64,000 bases of DNA from Alcaligenaceae bacterium (GCA_013416405.1 JACCET010000008.1:1-64000), one strand, 5' to 3'. Counted from the first letter of the stretch, positions 37,823-47,613 are shown. Notes: generated from the letters alone by a model not told the origin. Numbers and translations are program-made.

Positions 37823-39937
37823 ATGACCACACTCCATACAACCCCCATATGTGAATCCACTGGGGCGGGTCAGCCTGCCAGTCTGGATTTCTGGGTGCGT
37901 GTGGCACTTGATGTGCCCCTGCAAGGGCTTTTTGATTATTGCAGTGCGGTATCTATCCCTGTGGGTACACGGGTCATCGTCCCATTTGGTCGCCGCAAGT
38001 TGGTGGGCGTAGTGGTGGCCACACCATCTCAGCCTGCCATTGATCCCAGCCTGGCCAAGTCGGTAGAAGAGGTTCTGGACGATACGCCTGCATTGCCGTT
38101 GGACTGGCTGCGCCTGGCCTCATTTGCCGCACAGTACTACCAACGTCCCTTGGGCGAAGTCATGCTGCCCGCATTGCCTGCGGGTCTGCGCAAAGTGTCT
38201 GCCTATCAGGGCAAGCGTTCGGCGGGCGGGCCGGTCAGGCGTATGGACAAGCGGGCCAAGCCCGAGGCCAAGCAGGTTGGGGCGGATGTCCCGCCTCCAT
38301 TGAATGCAGCTCAGGCCACGGCCATGCAGGCTATCGCGGGGCAGCAAGGCCACAAAACCTTATTGCTGCACGGGGTTACCGGCAGCGGCAAAACCGAAGT
38401 TTATCTGCATGCCGCTCAGGCCGTGTTGGCGCGTGGAGGCCAGGTGCTGTTCATGGTGCCCGAAATCAACCTCACACCGCAGCTGGAACAGTCTTTGCGT
38501 ACACGCCTGGCTGGCATAGCAGGCGGTGAGATGCTGGCCGTGATGCATAGCGGTTTGGCCGATGGTGAACGACTAAGAGCCTGGATGCGTGCGCAGCGTG
38601 GCGAAGCCAGGGTTCTGCTGGGTACCCGGCTGTCGATTTTTGCCCCGCTGCCCGATCTGGGACTGATTATCGTCGACGAAGAACACGACGCTTCGTACAA
38701 GCAGCAAGATGGTTTGCGCTATTCCGCCCGTGATCTCGCCGTGTGGCGTGGACGAGACCGGAATATTCCTGTTGTGCTGGGCTCGGCAACGCCCTCGTTG
38801 GAAAGCTGGAACCACGCCGAGACGGGTCATTATCTGCGTTTCTCCTTGCCTGAACGGGCCAAAGCGGTGGAGTTGCCCAGCGTCAGGCTGGTCGATACAC
38901 GCAGGCTGGCGATGCAGCAGGGGTTTTCGCCGCAGCTCGTCAAGGCATTGGGCGAGCGTCTGGAGGCAGGGCAGCAATCCCTTATTTTCCTGAACCGGCG
39001 CGGCTATGCGCCGGTACTCAATTGCGCGTCTTGTGGCTGGGTCAGCCAGTGTCCTCGCTGTACGGCTTATACCGTATTGCACAGGGCTGGCGGTGCCCGG
39101 CACAACTATTTGCAATGTCATCACTGTGGCTACCAGGCCCGCGTCCCACGCGCCTGCCCCGATTGTGGCGACCAAGACCTTAAACCCATGGGGCGCGGGA
39201 CGCAGCGTGTAGAAGAATACCTTGCCGAGCTGTTCCCGTCGGCCCGCATAGCCCGGATCGATGCCGACAGCACACGGCTCAAGGGCAGCGCCGCCACACT
39301 GTTTGCCAAAGTACATGCCGGTGAGGTCGACTTGCTGGTGGGTACGCAAATGGTGGCAAAAGGGCATGACTTCGCCAACCTGGGGTTGGTTGGTGTGCTG
39401 AATGCCGACGCCATGCTGTTTGCGCAAGATTTCCGGGCGCCCGAACGTTTGTTTGCGCAACTGATGCAGGTGGCGGGCCGGGCGGGTCGCCATGTTAAAG
39501 GTGGCGAAGTCATTATCCAGACCGATTACCCCGAGCAGCCGGTTTACCAGGCGCTTTTGCGACACGATTATCCGGGGTTTGCCCAGTATGGCCTGGCGGA
39601 GCGGGAAGCGGTGGGTTTACCTCCTTATGCCTATCAGGCGCTGCTTACGGCCGAAGCACGCGAACTGGCAGCTGCCCTGGACTTTCTTGCGCACGCTCGT
39701 CAATTGCCTGAGCAGCATGCAGCCGATTACCCTACTGCCAGCGCGCTGACGCTGTACGATCCTGTACCCTTGCGTGTTGTGCGGGTCGCCAACATAGAAC
39801 GGGCGCAATTGCTGGTGGAAAGCACCCATCGCCCGGCCCTGCAGGCTTTCCTGACGATATGGTCCCGCGCCTTGGCTACCGAGGCCAAGGCTTTTCGCGT
39901 GCGCTGGAATTTGGAAGTCGATCCATTAGAAATATAA
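37823..39937 (+). CDS. priA: Primosomal helicase PriA
   Basis: 704 aa from ATG 37823 (a TTG lies one codon earlier). The N-terminal DNA-binding domain (FWVRVALDVPLQGLFDY) is followed by Walker A GVTGSGKTEVYL, DEEH box (IVDEEHDASYKQQ) and two zinc knuckles (CASCGWVSQCPRC, CHHCGYQ, CPDCG). It restarts stalled replication forks. Confidence 0.97.
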   Translation: MTTLHTTPICESTGAGQPASLDFWVRVALDVPLQGLFDYCSAVSIPVGTRVIVPFGRRKLVGVVVATPSQPAIDPSLAKSVEEVLDDTPALPLDWLRLASFAAQYYQRPLGEVMLPALPAGLRKVSAYQGKRSAGGPVRRMDKRAKPEAKQVGADVPPPLNAAQATAMQAIAGQQGHKTLLLHGVTGSGKTEVYLHAAQAVLARGGQVLFMVPEINLTPQLEQSLRTRLAGIAGGEMLAVMHSGLADGERLRAWMRAQRGEARVLLGTRLSIFAPLPDLGLIIVDEEHDASYKQQDGLRYSARDLAVWRGRDRNIPVVLGSATPSLESWNHAETGHYLRFSLPERAKAVELPSVRLVDTRRLAMQQGFSPQLVKALGERLEAGQQSLIFLNRRGYAPVLNCASCGWVSQCPRCTAYTVLHRAGGARHNYLQCHHCGYQARVPRACPDCGDQDLKPMGRGTQRVEEYLAELFPSARIARIDADSTRLKGSAATLFAKVHAGEVDLLVGTQMVAKGHDFANLGLVGVLNADAMLFAQDFRAPERLFAQLMQVAGRAGRHVKGGEVIIQTDYPEQPVYQALLRHDYPGFAQYGLAEREAVGLPPYAYQALLTAEARELAAALDFLAHARQLPEQHAADYPTASALTLYDPVPLRVVRVANIERAQLLVESTHRPALQAFLTIWSRALATEAKAFRVRWNLEVDPLEI

Positions 39938-39950
39938 GGAAACTGATCAC

Positions 39951-42104
39951 TTGAGTTCACAGGCAGGCCACACCGTCGCAACCGACATGAATACGATGCA
40001 ACGCCAGGCGGTGTTGTATCTGGATGGCCCATGCCTGGTGCTGGCGGGAGCGGGCAGTGGCAAGACCCGAGTGATTACGCAGAAGATTGCCTATTTGTTG
40101 CGCGAGTGCGGCTATCAAGCTCGGCAGGTCGTTGCCCTGACCTTCACCAACAAGGCCGCTCGCGAAATGAGTGAGCGGGTCAAGCAACTGGTGGACAGCA
40201 AGCTTGCGAAGGGGTTGACGGTCAGTACGTTTCATTCGCTGGGTCTGCGCTTTTTACGAGAAGAAGCTGCGCACGCCGGGCTGAAGCCCCAGTTTTCCAT
40301 TCTCGATTCGAATGACGCGCTGGCGATTATCCAGGAGCTGCTGGCGACTACCGATAAGGCACGCCTGCGCGCGGTTCAACAAAATATTTCTTTGTGGAAG
40401 AACGCCTTGATGGATCCCGATGCGGCAGACCGCAGCGCGTCATCGGCCAGCGAGGCCGAGGCCGCCAAAATATACCGCAGCTATAGTGCCACGCTGGCGG
40501 CTTACCAAGCCGTGGATTTTGACGATCTGATCCGCTTGCCCGCCATGCTGCTGGAACATAACATCGAGGTCAGGCAACGCTGGCAGTCCCGCGTGCATTA
40601 CCTGCTGGTCGATGAGTATCAGGACACCAATGTGTGCCAGTATCGCCTGGTGCAGTGGCTGACTGGGCAGCGAGCCATGTTTACGGCCGTGGGTGATGAT
40701 GATCAGGCCATCTACGCCTGGCGAGGTGCCACGGTCGAGAATCTGGCGAACCTGACAACAGACTACCCCACCATCAAAGTCATCAAGCTGGAACAGAATT
40801 ACCGCTCGGTGCAAACCATTTTGTCCGCCGCCAACCAGGTCATCAGCAAAAATCCAAATCTCTTTGGCAAAAAGCTTTGGTCAGAGCTTGGAGCGGGCGA
40901 GCCCATACAGCTTACACCCATGGATAACGATGAAGCCGAGGCGGAGTCGATAGGCATACGATTGTCGGCAGCGCGCTTTGAGCGCCGGGCCGAATGGCGC
41001 GATTTTGCGGTACTGTACCGTAGCAATCAGCAAGCACGCATTCTAGAGCAGGCCTTGCGCAATCTAAGAATTCCGTACACGATTTCGGGTGGTCAAAGCT
41101 TTTTCGATAAGCCCGAGATTCGCGATATTCTTTCTTATTTGCGCCTGGTTGCAAACGATAGCGATGATCCGGCCTTTATCCGGGCCGCCACGACTCCCAG
41201 GCGTGGCATAGGGCAGGCCACTTTGCAAACCCTGGGGCAGTTTGCCGCCGAGCACCAGCTGTCGTTGTTCGAAGCTATTTTTGAAATAGGATCAAGCGAC
41301 AGGCTGGCGGCCAAGCAATTGGAGCCGTTGCAGGTTTTCGGCGCATTCATACAAGGTATTCAGAACAGGGCGGGTCGCAAGGACAAGGTAGCGGTCTGGC
41401 AGCCATCCCAGTCCAGCCTGCAGCTGGATGCGCCCGATCTTGCGGCGGCGTCCATGGGCAGGGCATCGGGAGTGGACGGTGCGGTGGCCGATACGGCAAG
41501 CATTATTCTGGACGATATGCTGGGCACCATACAGTACGAGCGTTTTCTGTACGACACGCTGGAAGAGCGTCCGGCCCAGAATCGCTGGCAAAATGTAATG
41601 GAGCTGGTCGGCTGGCTCAAGCGCAAGTCCGACGAAGATGGTTTGACGCTGCTGGAGCTGGTTCAGCATGTTGCCCTGGTCACCATGCTGGATCGCAATG
41701 ACGACGAAGACCCCGACGCGGTTAAGCTATCCACCTTACACGCATCCAAGGGACTGGAGTACCCGCATGTTTTTTTGGTGGGAGTGGAAGAGGGCTTGCT
41801 GCCGCATATGGGCCGAGACGAAGAGGACGCTGATCCCACTACTGCGGCAGAGGCGCTGGCACAGCGTGTTCAAGAAGAGCGGCGCCTGATGTATGTGGGC
41901 ATTACACGGGCCCAGCGTAGCCTGCACCTGAGTTGGTGCAAGAAGCGGCGAAGAGCACGTGAAGATGTAGTGCGCGAAAAATCGCGCTTTATCGAGGAGA
42001 TGGGGCTGGCTCAGCCCGGCGTGCCAGAAGACCCTGCGGCCAAGGCGCTAAGCCCCAAGGATAGGCTAGGCATGCTTAAGGCCATGCTCAATAAAAGTGA
42101 TTGA
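39951..42104 (+). CDS. rep: Rep-type DNA helicase
   Basis: 717 aa from TTG 39951 (AAGGAA about 9 bases upstream); ATG 39987 is an alternative. DGPCLVLAGAGSGKTRVITQKIAYLLRECGYQAR is close to E. coli Rep. Further UvrD/Rep motifs are FTNKAAREM, STFHSLGLRFLREE, LVDEYQDTN and LSTLHASKGLEYPHVFLVG. It supports fork progress with PriA; the genes are 13 bp apart. Confidence 0.95.
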   Translation: MSSQAGHTVATDMNTMQRQAVLYLDGPCLVLAGAGSGKTRVITQKIAYLLRECGYQARQVVALTFTNKAAREMSERVKQLVDSKLAKGLTVSTFHSLGLRFLREEAAHAGLKPQFSILDSNDALAIIQELLATTDKARLRAVQQNISLWKNALMDPDAADRSASSASEAEAAKIYRSYSATLAAYQAVDFDDLIRLPAMLLEHNIEVRQRWQSRVHYLLVDEYQDTNVCQYRLVQWLTGQRAMFTAVGDDDQAIYAWRGATVENLANLTTDYPTIKVIKLEQNYRSVQTILSAANQVISKNPNLFGKKLWSELGAGEPIQLTPMDNDEAEAESIGIRLSAARFERRAEWRDFAVLYRSNQQARILEQALRNLRIPYTISGGQSFFDKPEIRDILSYLRLVANDSDDPAFIRAATTPRRGIGQATLQTLGQFAAEHQLSLFEAIFEIGSSDRLAAKQLEPLQVFGAFIQGIQNRAGRKDKVAVWQPSQSSLQLDAPDLAAASMGRASGVDGAVADTASIILDDMLGTIQYERFLYDTLEERPAQNRWQNVMELVGWLKRKSDEDGLTLLELVQHVALVTMLDRNDDEDPDAVKLSTLHASKGLEYPHVFLVGVEEGLLPHMGRDEEDADPTTAAEALAQRVQEERRLMYVGITRAQRSLHLSWCKKRRRAREDVVREKSRFIEEMGLAQPGVPEDPAAKALSPKDRLGMLKAMLNKSD

Positions 42105-42118
42105 TACGACCAAAAAAC

Positions 42119-42145
42119 AAAAGCCTGCCCAAACGGCAGGCTTTT
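42119..42145. terminator. Strong bidirectional terminator after rep
   Basis: AAAAGCCTGCC and GGCAGGCTTTT are perfect 11-bp arms around a 5-base loop, with A and T runs at both ends. It ends rep and the opposite small gene. Confidence 0.85.
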
Positions 42146-42195
42146 AGCCTTTTGCGCTGAGTCAGCGCTTTCGATTCAGGCTTGATGCCTGTGTA

Positions 42196-42429
42196 TTACC
42201 ACTGCGAGCCGGAAAAACGTGCATCCTTGGCGCGGGCTTCGTTAAGGGCTGCGGTTACATCAATGATGTAGTCGTTCGCGGCCAAAACGCCATTCTTGAT
42301 GGACGTAAATGCTTTCTGGATCAGGGCAACAATCGAAACTGACTCACCATCGCTCATTGCTTTGCGCATCAGGTCACGCTCAAGAGAGTCACTCAAGCGG
42401 CTGTGTTGGTTGTAAGAAAGATCCGACAT
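42196..42429 (-). CDS. Small unknown protein behind a palindromic leader
   Basis: 77 aa, beginning MSDLSYNQHSRLSD, with no signal peptide or membrane segment. It looks helical, mixed charge, with KAFTSIKNGVLAANDYIIDVTAALNEARAKDARF in the second half. I do not recognise the family. It is flanked by the rep terminator on one side and an unusually repeat-rich leader on the other, which suggests tight control. GAGGT is near the ATG (42427-42429). Confidence 0.65.
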   Translation of the reverse strand: MSDLSYNQHSRLSDSLERDLMRKAMSDGESVSIVALIQKAFTSIKNGVLAANDYIIDVTAALNEARAKDARFSGSQW

Positions 42430-42452
42430 AATTACCTCACCTATTCAGGTTA

Positions 42453-42484
42453 TGTGCTGACAAACAGAATGTTTTGTGCTGACA
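42453..42484. repeat. 10-bp direct repeat TGTGCTGACA
   Basis: Exact copies at 42453-42462 and 42475-42484, 22 bp apart start to start (two helical turns), between the small gene's ATG and the palindrome. They may be regulator sites. Confidence 0.6.
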
Positions 42485-42490
42485 TGACTC

Positions 42491-42534
42491 ATTATAGGGT
42501 TAACCCTATAATAAAGCTAGGGGTAAACCCTAGC
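42491..42534. promoter_or_regulatory. Palindromic operator region of the small gene
   Basis: A perfect 22-bp palindrome spans 42491-42512 (half ATTATAGGGTT). Its outer arms hold TATAAT on both strands. A second inverted repeat (42516-42522 GCTAGGG with 42528-42534 CCCTAGC) and a further GGCTAGGG half-site (42545-42552) follow. The shared TAGGG/CCCTA arms suggest repeated binding of one dimeric regulator over the promoter of the 77-aa gene. Confidence 0.7.
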
Positions 42535-42612
42535 AAAACTAAATGGCTAGGGATTCGTCTCTTATTTACGTCATTTCCTTATGTGACGGCATGAAAATGT
42601 GGTTTTCAATCA

Positions 42613-43599
42613 TTATTGGCACGTCTGTGAGGCCTGGAATCTATCGTCTAGCCCTTCTAGAGCGTGCAGATACGCTTGTTTGAGATCATCCACAATATTG
42701 GCGACAGGTAGTACCTTGTCTATGCTGCCCACTCCCTGACCCGCGCTCCAGATGTCACGCCAGACCTTGCTGTGTTTTGCGCCGAAATCGGATGTGCCGG
42801 GCTTGAGTGTGTGCAATTCGTTGGGATCCAGGCCCGATGCCACAACGCTGGGCTTCAAGTAGTTGGCAGGGATGCCCGAAAAGTAAGGCGTGTAAAGAAT
42901 ATCGCTGGCTTGGGCATTTACCAGCATTTGCTTGTAGTCCTCTTGGGCGCAGGCCTCTTGGCTGGCAATGAAACGGGTACCCATATAGGCGAAGTCGGCG
43001 CCCATGGCGCGTGCTGCAAGTATGTCCTGCCCCCGGGAAATGGCGCCCGACAGTGCAATCGGGCCGTCGAATATCTTGCGCACTTCGGCCAGCAGGGCAA
43101 AGGGACTGAGTGTGCCGGCGTGTCCACCTGCGCCCGAGCACACCAGTATCAGCCCGTCGACTCCGGCCTCGAGTGCTTTTTGTGCATGGCGCAGGGTGGT
43201 GACATCATGAAATACCTTCCCGCCCCATGCATGGACGGTATCAACCACATCGCTGGGCGCGCGCAGGCTGGTGATGATCAGGGGTACCTGGTGGTCTGCG
43301 CATGTGGCCAGATCTTCTTGCAGCCTGTCGTTCGTTTTATGAATGATGTGATTAACGGCGTAAGGGGCAATGGTTCGCCCGGGTTCGCGCTGTTTCAAAT
43401 CAGCAAGCTGACTTTTGATCGTCGTCAGCCACTCGGCCAGCATGCTTTGCGGACGCGCATTCAGGGCCGGCATAGAACCGATGATGCCATTGGCGCATTG
43501 GGCAATGACCAGCTCGGGGCCAGAAACGATAAACATGGGTGCCGACATGACGGGCAGAGACATCTGTTGATACAGTTCGTTGACCAAGGTGCGTGGCAT
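42613..43599 (-). CDS. Nitronate monooxygenase
   Basis: 328 aa from ATG 43597-43599 (AGGAAT upstream; an upstream in-frame start adds 11 residues). MSAPMFIVSGPELVIAQCANGIIGSMPALNAR is typical of the 2-nitropropane dioxygenase/nitronate monooxygenase FMN family. CSGAGGHAGT and ISRGQDILAARAMGADFAYMGTRFIAS bind the flavin phosphate. It oxidises nitronates. Confidence 0.93.
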   Translation of the reverse strand: MPRTLVNELYQQMSLPVMSAPMFIVSGPELVIAQCANGIIGSMPALNARPQSMLAEWLTTIKSQLADLKQREPGRTIAPYAVNHIIHKTNDRLQEDLATCADHQVPLIITSLRAPSDVVDTVHAWGGKVFHDVTTLRHAQKALEAGVDGLILVCSGAGGHAGTLSPFALLAEVRKIFDGPIALSGAISRGQDILAARAMGADFAYMGTRFIASQEACAQEDYKQMLVNAQASDILYTPYFSGIPANYLKPSVVASGLDPNELHTLKPGTSDFGAKHSKVWRDIWSAGQGVGSIDKVLPVANIVDDLKQAYLHALEGLDDRFQASQTCQ

Positions 43600-43776
43600 A
43601 AAGTATTCCTGTCGCTGATAATAATGAACCATGATGGCCGCGTTCTAGGGGCCAGGCCTTAATTATCCATATTATTCCAGGACTGAACTGACCGCAGAAT
43701 GAGACGGGCTGTCGCCTTGTGAACGTGCTCGACCTATCTAAGGCAAAATACGCATTTGTCTTACTGAGCAGCTACC

Positions 43777-44997
43777 ATGTCTTTACGTCCTGCACCGCTT
43801 ACAGGAATTCGTGTTCTTGATCTTACCCGCGTACTGGCTGGTCCATGGTGCACGCAAAATTTGGCAGACCTGGGGGCGGAAGTCATCAAGATCGAGCGTC
43901 CGGGCGCGGGCGACGACACCCGCAGTTGGGGGCCGCCGTACGTTAAAGATGCAAATGGACGAGACACGACCGAAGCCGCCTACTACGCTTCGGCCAATCG
44001 GAACAAACAGTCGGTAGCCATCGATATCGCCAGCGAGCGTGGCGCCGAGCTGGTGCGCAAGCTGGCGTTACAGTGCGACATTCTGGTTGAAAACTTCAAG
44101 GTTGGCGGCTTGCGCAAGTATGGGCTGGATTATGAAAGCATGAAGGCAATCAATCCGGCGCTGATCTACTGTTCCATCACGGGCTTCGGTCAAACAGGTC
44201 CCTATGCCAGTCGGCCGGGCTACGATTTCATGATCCAGGGCATGGGCGGACTTATGAGCATCACGGGTGAGCGCGATGACATGCCGGGTGGCGGCCCACA
44301 GAAGGCTGGGGTGGCCGTCGCCGACTTGATGACGGGCATGTACTCGACCGTGGGCATTCTGGCAGCCCTGCATGAGCGCAGCCGTAGCGGCCAGGGCCAG
44401 CATATAGACATGGCCTTGCTGGACTGCCAGGTCGCCATGCTGGCCAATCAGAACCTGAACTATATGACGACGGGCGTTGCGCCCAAGCGGGCGGGCAATG
44501 CGCACCAGAACCTGGTGCCCTATCAGGTGTTTGGGGCGTCTGACGGACACTTGATTGTTGCTGTAGGCAACGACTCGCAGTTCCGGGCTTATTGCCAGGT
44601 TATAGGGCGTTCCGGCCTGTCTGAAGACATACGCTTCAGCACGAATCCGAATCGAGTGATCAATCGCGACATTCTGGTGCCCATGCTGGTCGAGGCCATG
44701 AAAACACAACCCCGGGACCATTGGTTGCAAGCCCTGGAGCGCGCCGGGGTTCCGGCCGGCCCCATCAACACCATTGATCAGGTCTACGATAACCCGCAAG
44801 TCCAGGCGCGAGGCATGCGCCAGGACTTGCCACACAGCGCCGCAGGCAAAGCACCGATAGCCGCTAGCCCACTGCGGTTTTCAGATAGCCCGGTCAGCTA
44901 TCGCCATGCGGCACCGTTGCTGGGCGAACATACCGAACAGGTTCTGCGCGAACGACTTGGTCTCTCGGACGAGGAAATTCGGCAACTGTCCCAATAA
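43777..44997 (+). CDS. Class III (CaiB/BaiF) CoA-transferase
   Basis: 406 aa. GIRVLDLTRVLAGPWCTQNLADLGAEVIKIERP is the family start. The catalytic Asp is in AGVAVADLMTGMYS, with GRSGQGQHIDMALLD-like elements nearby. It moves CoA between carboxylic acids. The acid cannot be told from sequence. The dehydrogenase gene 21 bp downstream suggests an acid-degradation pathway. Confidence 0.93.
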   Translation: MSLRPAPLTGIRVLDLTRVLAGPWCTQNLADLGAEVIKIERPGAGDDTRSWGPPYVKDANGRDTTEAAYYASANRNKQSVAIDIASERGAELVRKLALQCDILVENFKVGGLRKYGLDYESMKAINPALIYCSITGFGQTGPYASRPGYDFMIQGMGGLMSITGERDDMPGGGPQKAGVAVADLMTGMYSTVGILAALHERSRSGQGQHIDMALLDCQVAMLANQNLNYMTTGVAPKRAGNAHQNLVPYQVFGASDGHLIVAVGNDSQFRAYCQVIGRSGLSEDIRFSTNPNRVINRDILVPMLVEAMKTQPRDHWLQALERAGVPAGPINTIDQVYDNPQVQARGMRQDLPHSAAGKAPIAASPLRFSDSPVSYRHAAPLLGEHTEQVLRERLGLSDEEIRQLSQ

Positions 44998-45018
44998 GTA
45001 ATCACAAGGATAAATAAG

Positions 45019-46554
45019 ATGAAGAGTATCAAAACCATAGGCATCATCGGTGCTGGCGCCATGGGGCGCGGCATTGCCCAAATCGCCGCACAGGCTGGGC
45101 TCGATGTTCTGTTGTTCGACCTTAACGGCGCGGCGGTCGATAGCGCGCGCGCAAGTTTGCAGGAAGTGTGGGGGAAGTTGGCCAGCAAGGGAAAAATCAC
45201 TGCTGAACTGGCCGGCGAGTCTTACAAGCGCGTTGCCGCTTGCGCAGACCTGCAAGATATGAGCCGGGCTGATTTGGTCATTGAAGCGGTTATCGAACGC
45301 CTGGATGTGAAATGTGAGCTCCTCAAGCAGCTTGAGGGCATCGTTACGCCAGACTGCATTCTGGCCTCCAATACTTCGTCATTGTCGATTACCGCCATTG
45401 CACAAGCGTGCGAGCACCCAGGGCGCATCGTGGGCTTCCATTTCTTTAATCCTGTGCCGCTAATGAAGGTGGTCGAGGTGATCGACGGCCTGCGCGGCGA
45501 CGCCCAGGCGGGCGATGCACTGATGGCGTTGGCTCGCACCATGGGACACACGCCGGTCCGGGCCAAGGATATGCCGGGATTCATCGTGAACCATGCCGGT
45601 CGCGGGATGAGTGTGGAAGGCTTGAAAACAGTGCAGGAATCGGTTGCTCCGTTCTACCAGATCGACGCCATCGTGCGAGAGCAGGCCGGGTTTCGCATGG
45701 GGCCTTTCGAGTTGATGGATCTGACAGGGCTGGATGTGTCGCATCCTGTGATGGAGTCGATTTATCAACAGTTCTACGATGAGCCGCGCTTCCGGCCTTC
45801 GCCGATAGCCGCGTTGCGCTTTGCGGGCCGGTTGCTGGGCCGAAAGACCGATGAAGGCTTCTATCGTTATGTGGACGGGCAGAAGCAGTTGCCCGCTGAA
45901 CCCGCCGTGCCCGCCTTGCCAGACGGGCTGAAGGTGTGGCTGGCGCCTTTTCATTCCGTCGGGCACAGACGCGCCGCGGCATTGCTGAAAACCTTGGGCG
46001 CAACGGTCGTTGCGGCGGAAACACCGCCTGATGATGCCTTGATTGTGATTACCCCTTATGGCGAAGATACGGCCAGCGTAGCGGGGTCGCATCAGCTTGA
46101 TGCCGAACGCACGGTTGCGCTGGATACTTTTTTTGGTCTGGAGCAGGGCCGGCGCCGCGTGCTGATGTGTTCAATCGCAACGCAGCCCAAGTGGCGCGAT
46201 GCCGCCCATGCTTTATTTGCTTCCGACGGCACGGCTGTGTCGGTGACGGACGACTCTGCAGGCTTTGTGGGCCAGCGTATCGTGGCCAGCATAGTGAATA
46301 TTGCCTGCGACATTGCCCAGCAGACAATTGCCACCCCCGCCGATATCGACCAGGCGGTTGCGCTGGGGCTGGGCTATCCGAAGGGTGGTCCACTAAGTTT
46401 GGGTGACAGCCTGGGCGCCTCGCATATACTGGAAATTCTGCGTGCATTGCAGCGCACGACAGGTGACATGCGCTACAGGCCCAGCCCCTGGTTGCAGCGC
46501 AGGGCTCAACTGGGCTTGTCCCTGCGCACCGAAGCCGCCTGCGTGGCGCGTTAA
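45019..46554 (+). CDS. PaaH-type 3-hydroxyacyl-CoA dehydrogenase
   Basis: 511 aa. The NAD fold GIIGAGAMGRGIAQIAAQAG begins the protein. NTSSLSIT, HFFNPVPLMKVVEVI and KDMPGFIVNHAGRGM follow, then the C-terminal 3HCDH domain. A second, duplicated C-terminal 3HCDH domain (about 420-505) gives the PaaH/PaaC length. It may oxidise 3-hydroxyacyl or 3-hydroxyadipyl-CoA. It shares an operon with the CoA-transferase. Confidence 0.93.
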   Translation: MKSIKTIGIIGAGAMGRGIAQIAAQAGLDVLLFDLNGAAVDSARASLQEVWGKLASKGKITAELAGESYKRVAACADLQDMSRADLVIEAVIERLDVKCELLKQLEGIVTPDCILASNTSSLSITAIAQACEHPGRIVGFHFFNPVPLMKVVEVIDGLRGDAQAGDALMALARTMGHTPVRAKDMPGFIVNHAGRGMSVEGLKTVQESVAPFYQIDAIVREQAGFRMGPFELMDLTGLDVSHPVMESIYQQFYDEPRFRPSPIAALRFAGRLLGRKTDEGFYRYVDGQKQLPAEPAVPALPDGLKVWLAPFHSVGHRRAAALLKTLGATVVAAETPPDDALIVITPYGEDTASVAGSHQLDAERTVALDTFFGLEQGRRRVLMCSIATQPKWRDAAHALFASDGTAVSVTDDSAGFVGQRIVASIVNIACDIAQQTIATPADIDQAVALGLGYPKGGPLSLGDSLGASHILEILRALQRTTGDMRYRPSPWLQRRAQLGLSLRTEAACVAR

Positions 46555-46603
46555 CAGGCCGACGGGCCGGCCGCCATCTTCTGTTTACACAGAGGCGGCC
46601 AAA

Positions 46604-46641
46604 AAAATAGCCGCTGCCTTTCAAAGGGTAGCGGCTATTTT
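46604..46641. terminator. Bidirectional terminator between dehydrogenase and cytochrome genes
   Basis: Perfect 12-bp arms (46604-46615 and 46630-46641) with an extra pairing segment in the loop, and A/T runs on both sides. It serves two converging genes. Confidence 0.85.
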
Positions 46642-46662
46642 CATGCCCACAAGGGCATCGCA

Positions 46663-47613
46663 TTACTGGGCGGCGTGGACCATATATTGAACTGCGGCCT
46701 TGATTTCTTCGTCGGTGGCCTGTGAGCCGCCACGTGGAGGCATGGCACCCTTGCCGTTGATGGCGATGGAAACCATGCTGTCCATGCCGGTTTCGATCAG
46801 CGGTGCCCAGGCAGCCTTGTCGCCCAACTTGGGTGCATTGGCCACACCGGCGGCGTGGCAAGCAAAGCAGACCGACTTATAAAGCTTTTCGCCAGCTGGG
46901 TCGATGGCGGCTGCTTGTTCGGCCGGAGCTTCAGCCTGGGCTTGCGGGGCGGCTGCTGGTGCTGCGGCGACGGGAGTTTCTGCGGCTGGCGCTTCTGCTG
47001 CCGGCGCTTGTGCTGGAGCCGCCGGTTCAGCGGCGGCAGGTGCAGCGTCCGCTTCGGCAGGCTTGGCTTCGTCGGTCGTGGCATCGCCTGAGGGTTCTTT
47101 AGGCTCTTCGAACGAACCGCCGGACTGATTCGCAATGTAGACGACAGCGCGTTCTACTTCGAAATCACTAAGAGATGGGTTGCCGCCCTTGGGGGGCATG
47201 GCGCCCTTGCCGTGGATAGCGACCTTGACCATTTCTTCGTAGCCAGCCTTGATAAAGGGTGCCCAGGCGGCCTTGTCACCCAGCTTGGGAGCGCCGGCAA
47301 CGCCAGCCGTATGGCAGGCGGTACAGGTGGACTCGAAAACTTGTTGGCCTGTCTTGAAGACTTTGGGCGCGTTAGCATCGACCAACTGAAAACCTGCAAC
47401 AGGCTTGATGCGGTTGGCAATGGATTCTTCAGTCTGGGCATCGGAGCCAGAGCCCTTTTGTGCGCTTGCCGAAACCAGGTTCACCAGCAAAAGGATCACG
47501 ATAATCGGCACGATAAACGCCAAGATTACGGTTACGATCAACTGCTTGGGCGTTTTGATGAGGCCTTCGTGCTCCTCGATGGTCTCTTCAACGTGTTCTT
47601 CCGTATTGTTCAT
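46663..47613 (-). CDS. Membrane-anchored di-haem cytochrome c5
   Basis: 316 aa from ATG 47611-47613. One membrane helix (about residues 25-50) anchors two c-type haem domains, each with CxxCH (CTACH, CFACH) and a GKGAMPP(K/R)GG methionine loop. A long Ala/Pro/Glu linker of about 80 residues separates them. It probably passes electrons in the periplasm to a terminal oxidase or reductase. The open frame before the ATG is not used. Confidence 0.93.
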   Translation of the reverse strand: MNNTEEHVEETIEEHEGLIKTPKQLIVTVILAFIVPIIVILLLVNLVSASAQKGSGSDAQTEESIANRIKPVAGFQLVDANAPKVFKTGQQVFESTCTACHTAGVAGAPKLGDKAAWAPFIKAGYEEMVKVAIHGKGAMPPKGGNPSLSDFEVERAVVYIANQSGGSFEEPKEPSGDATTDEAKPAEADAAPAAAEPAAPAQAPAAEAPAAETPVAAAPAAAPQAQAEAPAEQAAAIDPAGEKLYKSVCFACHAAGVANAPKLGDKAAWAPLIETGMDSMVSIAINGKGAMPPRGGSQATDEEIKAAVQYMVHAAQ

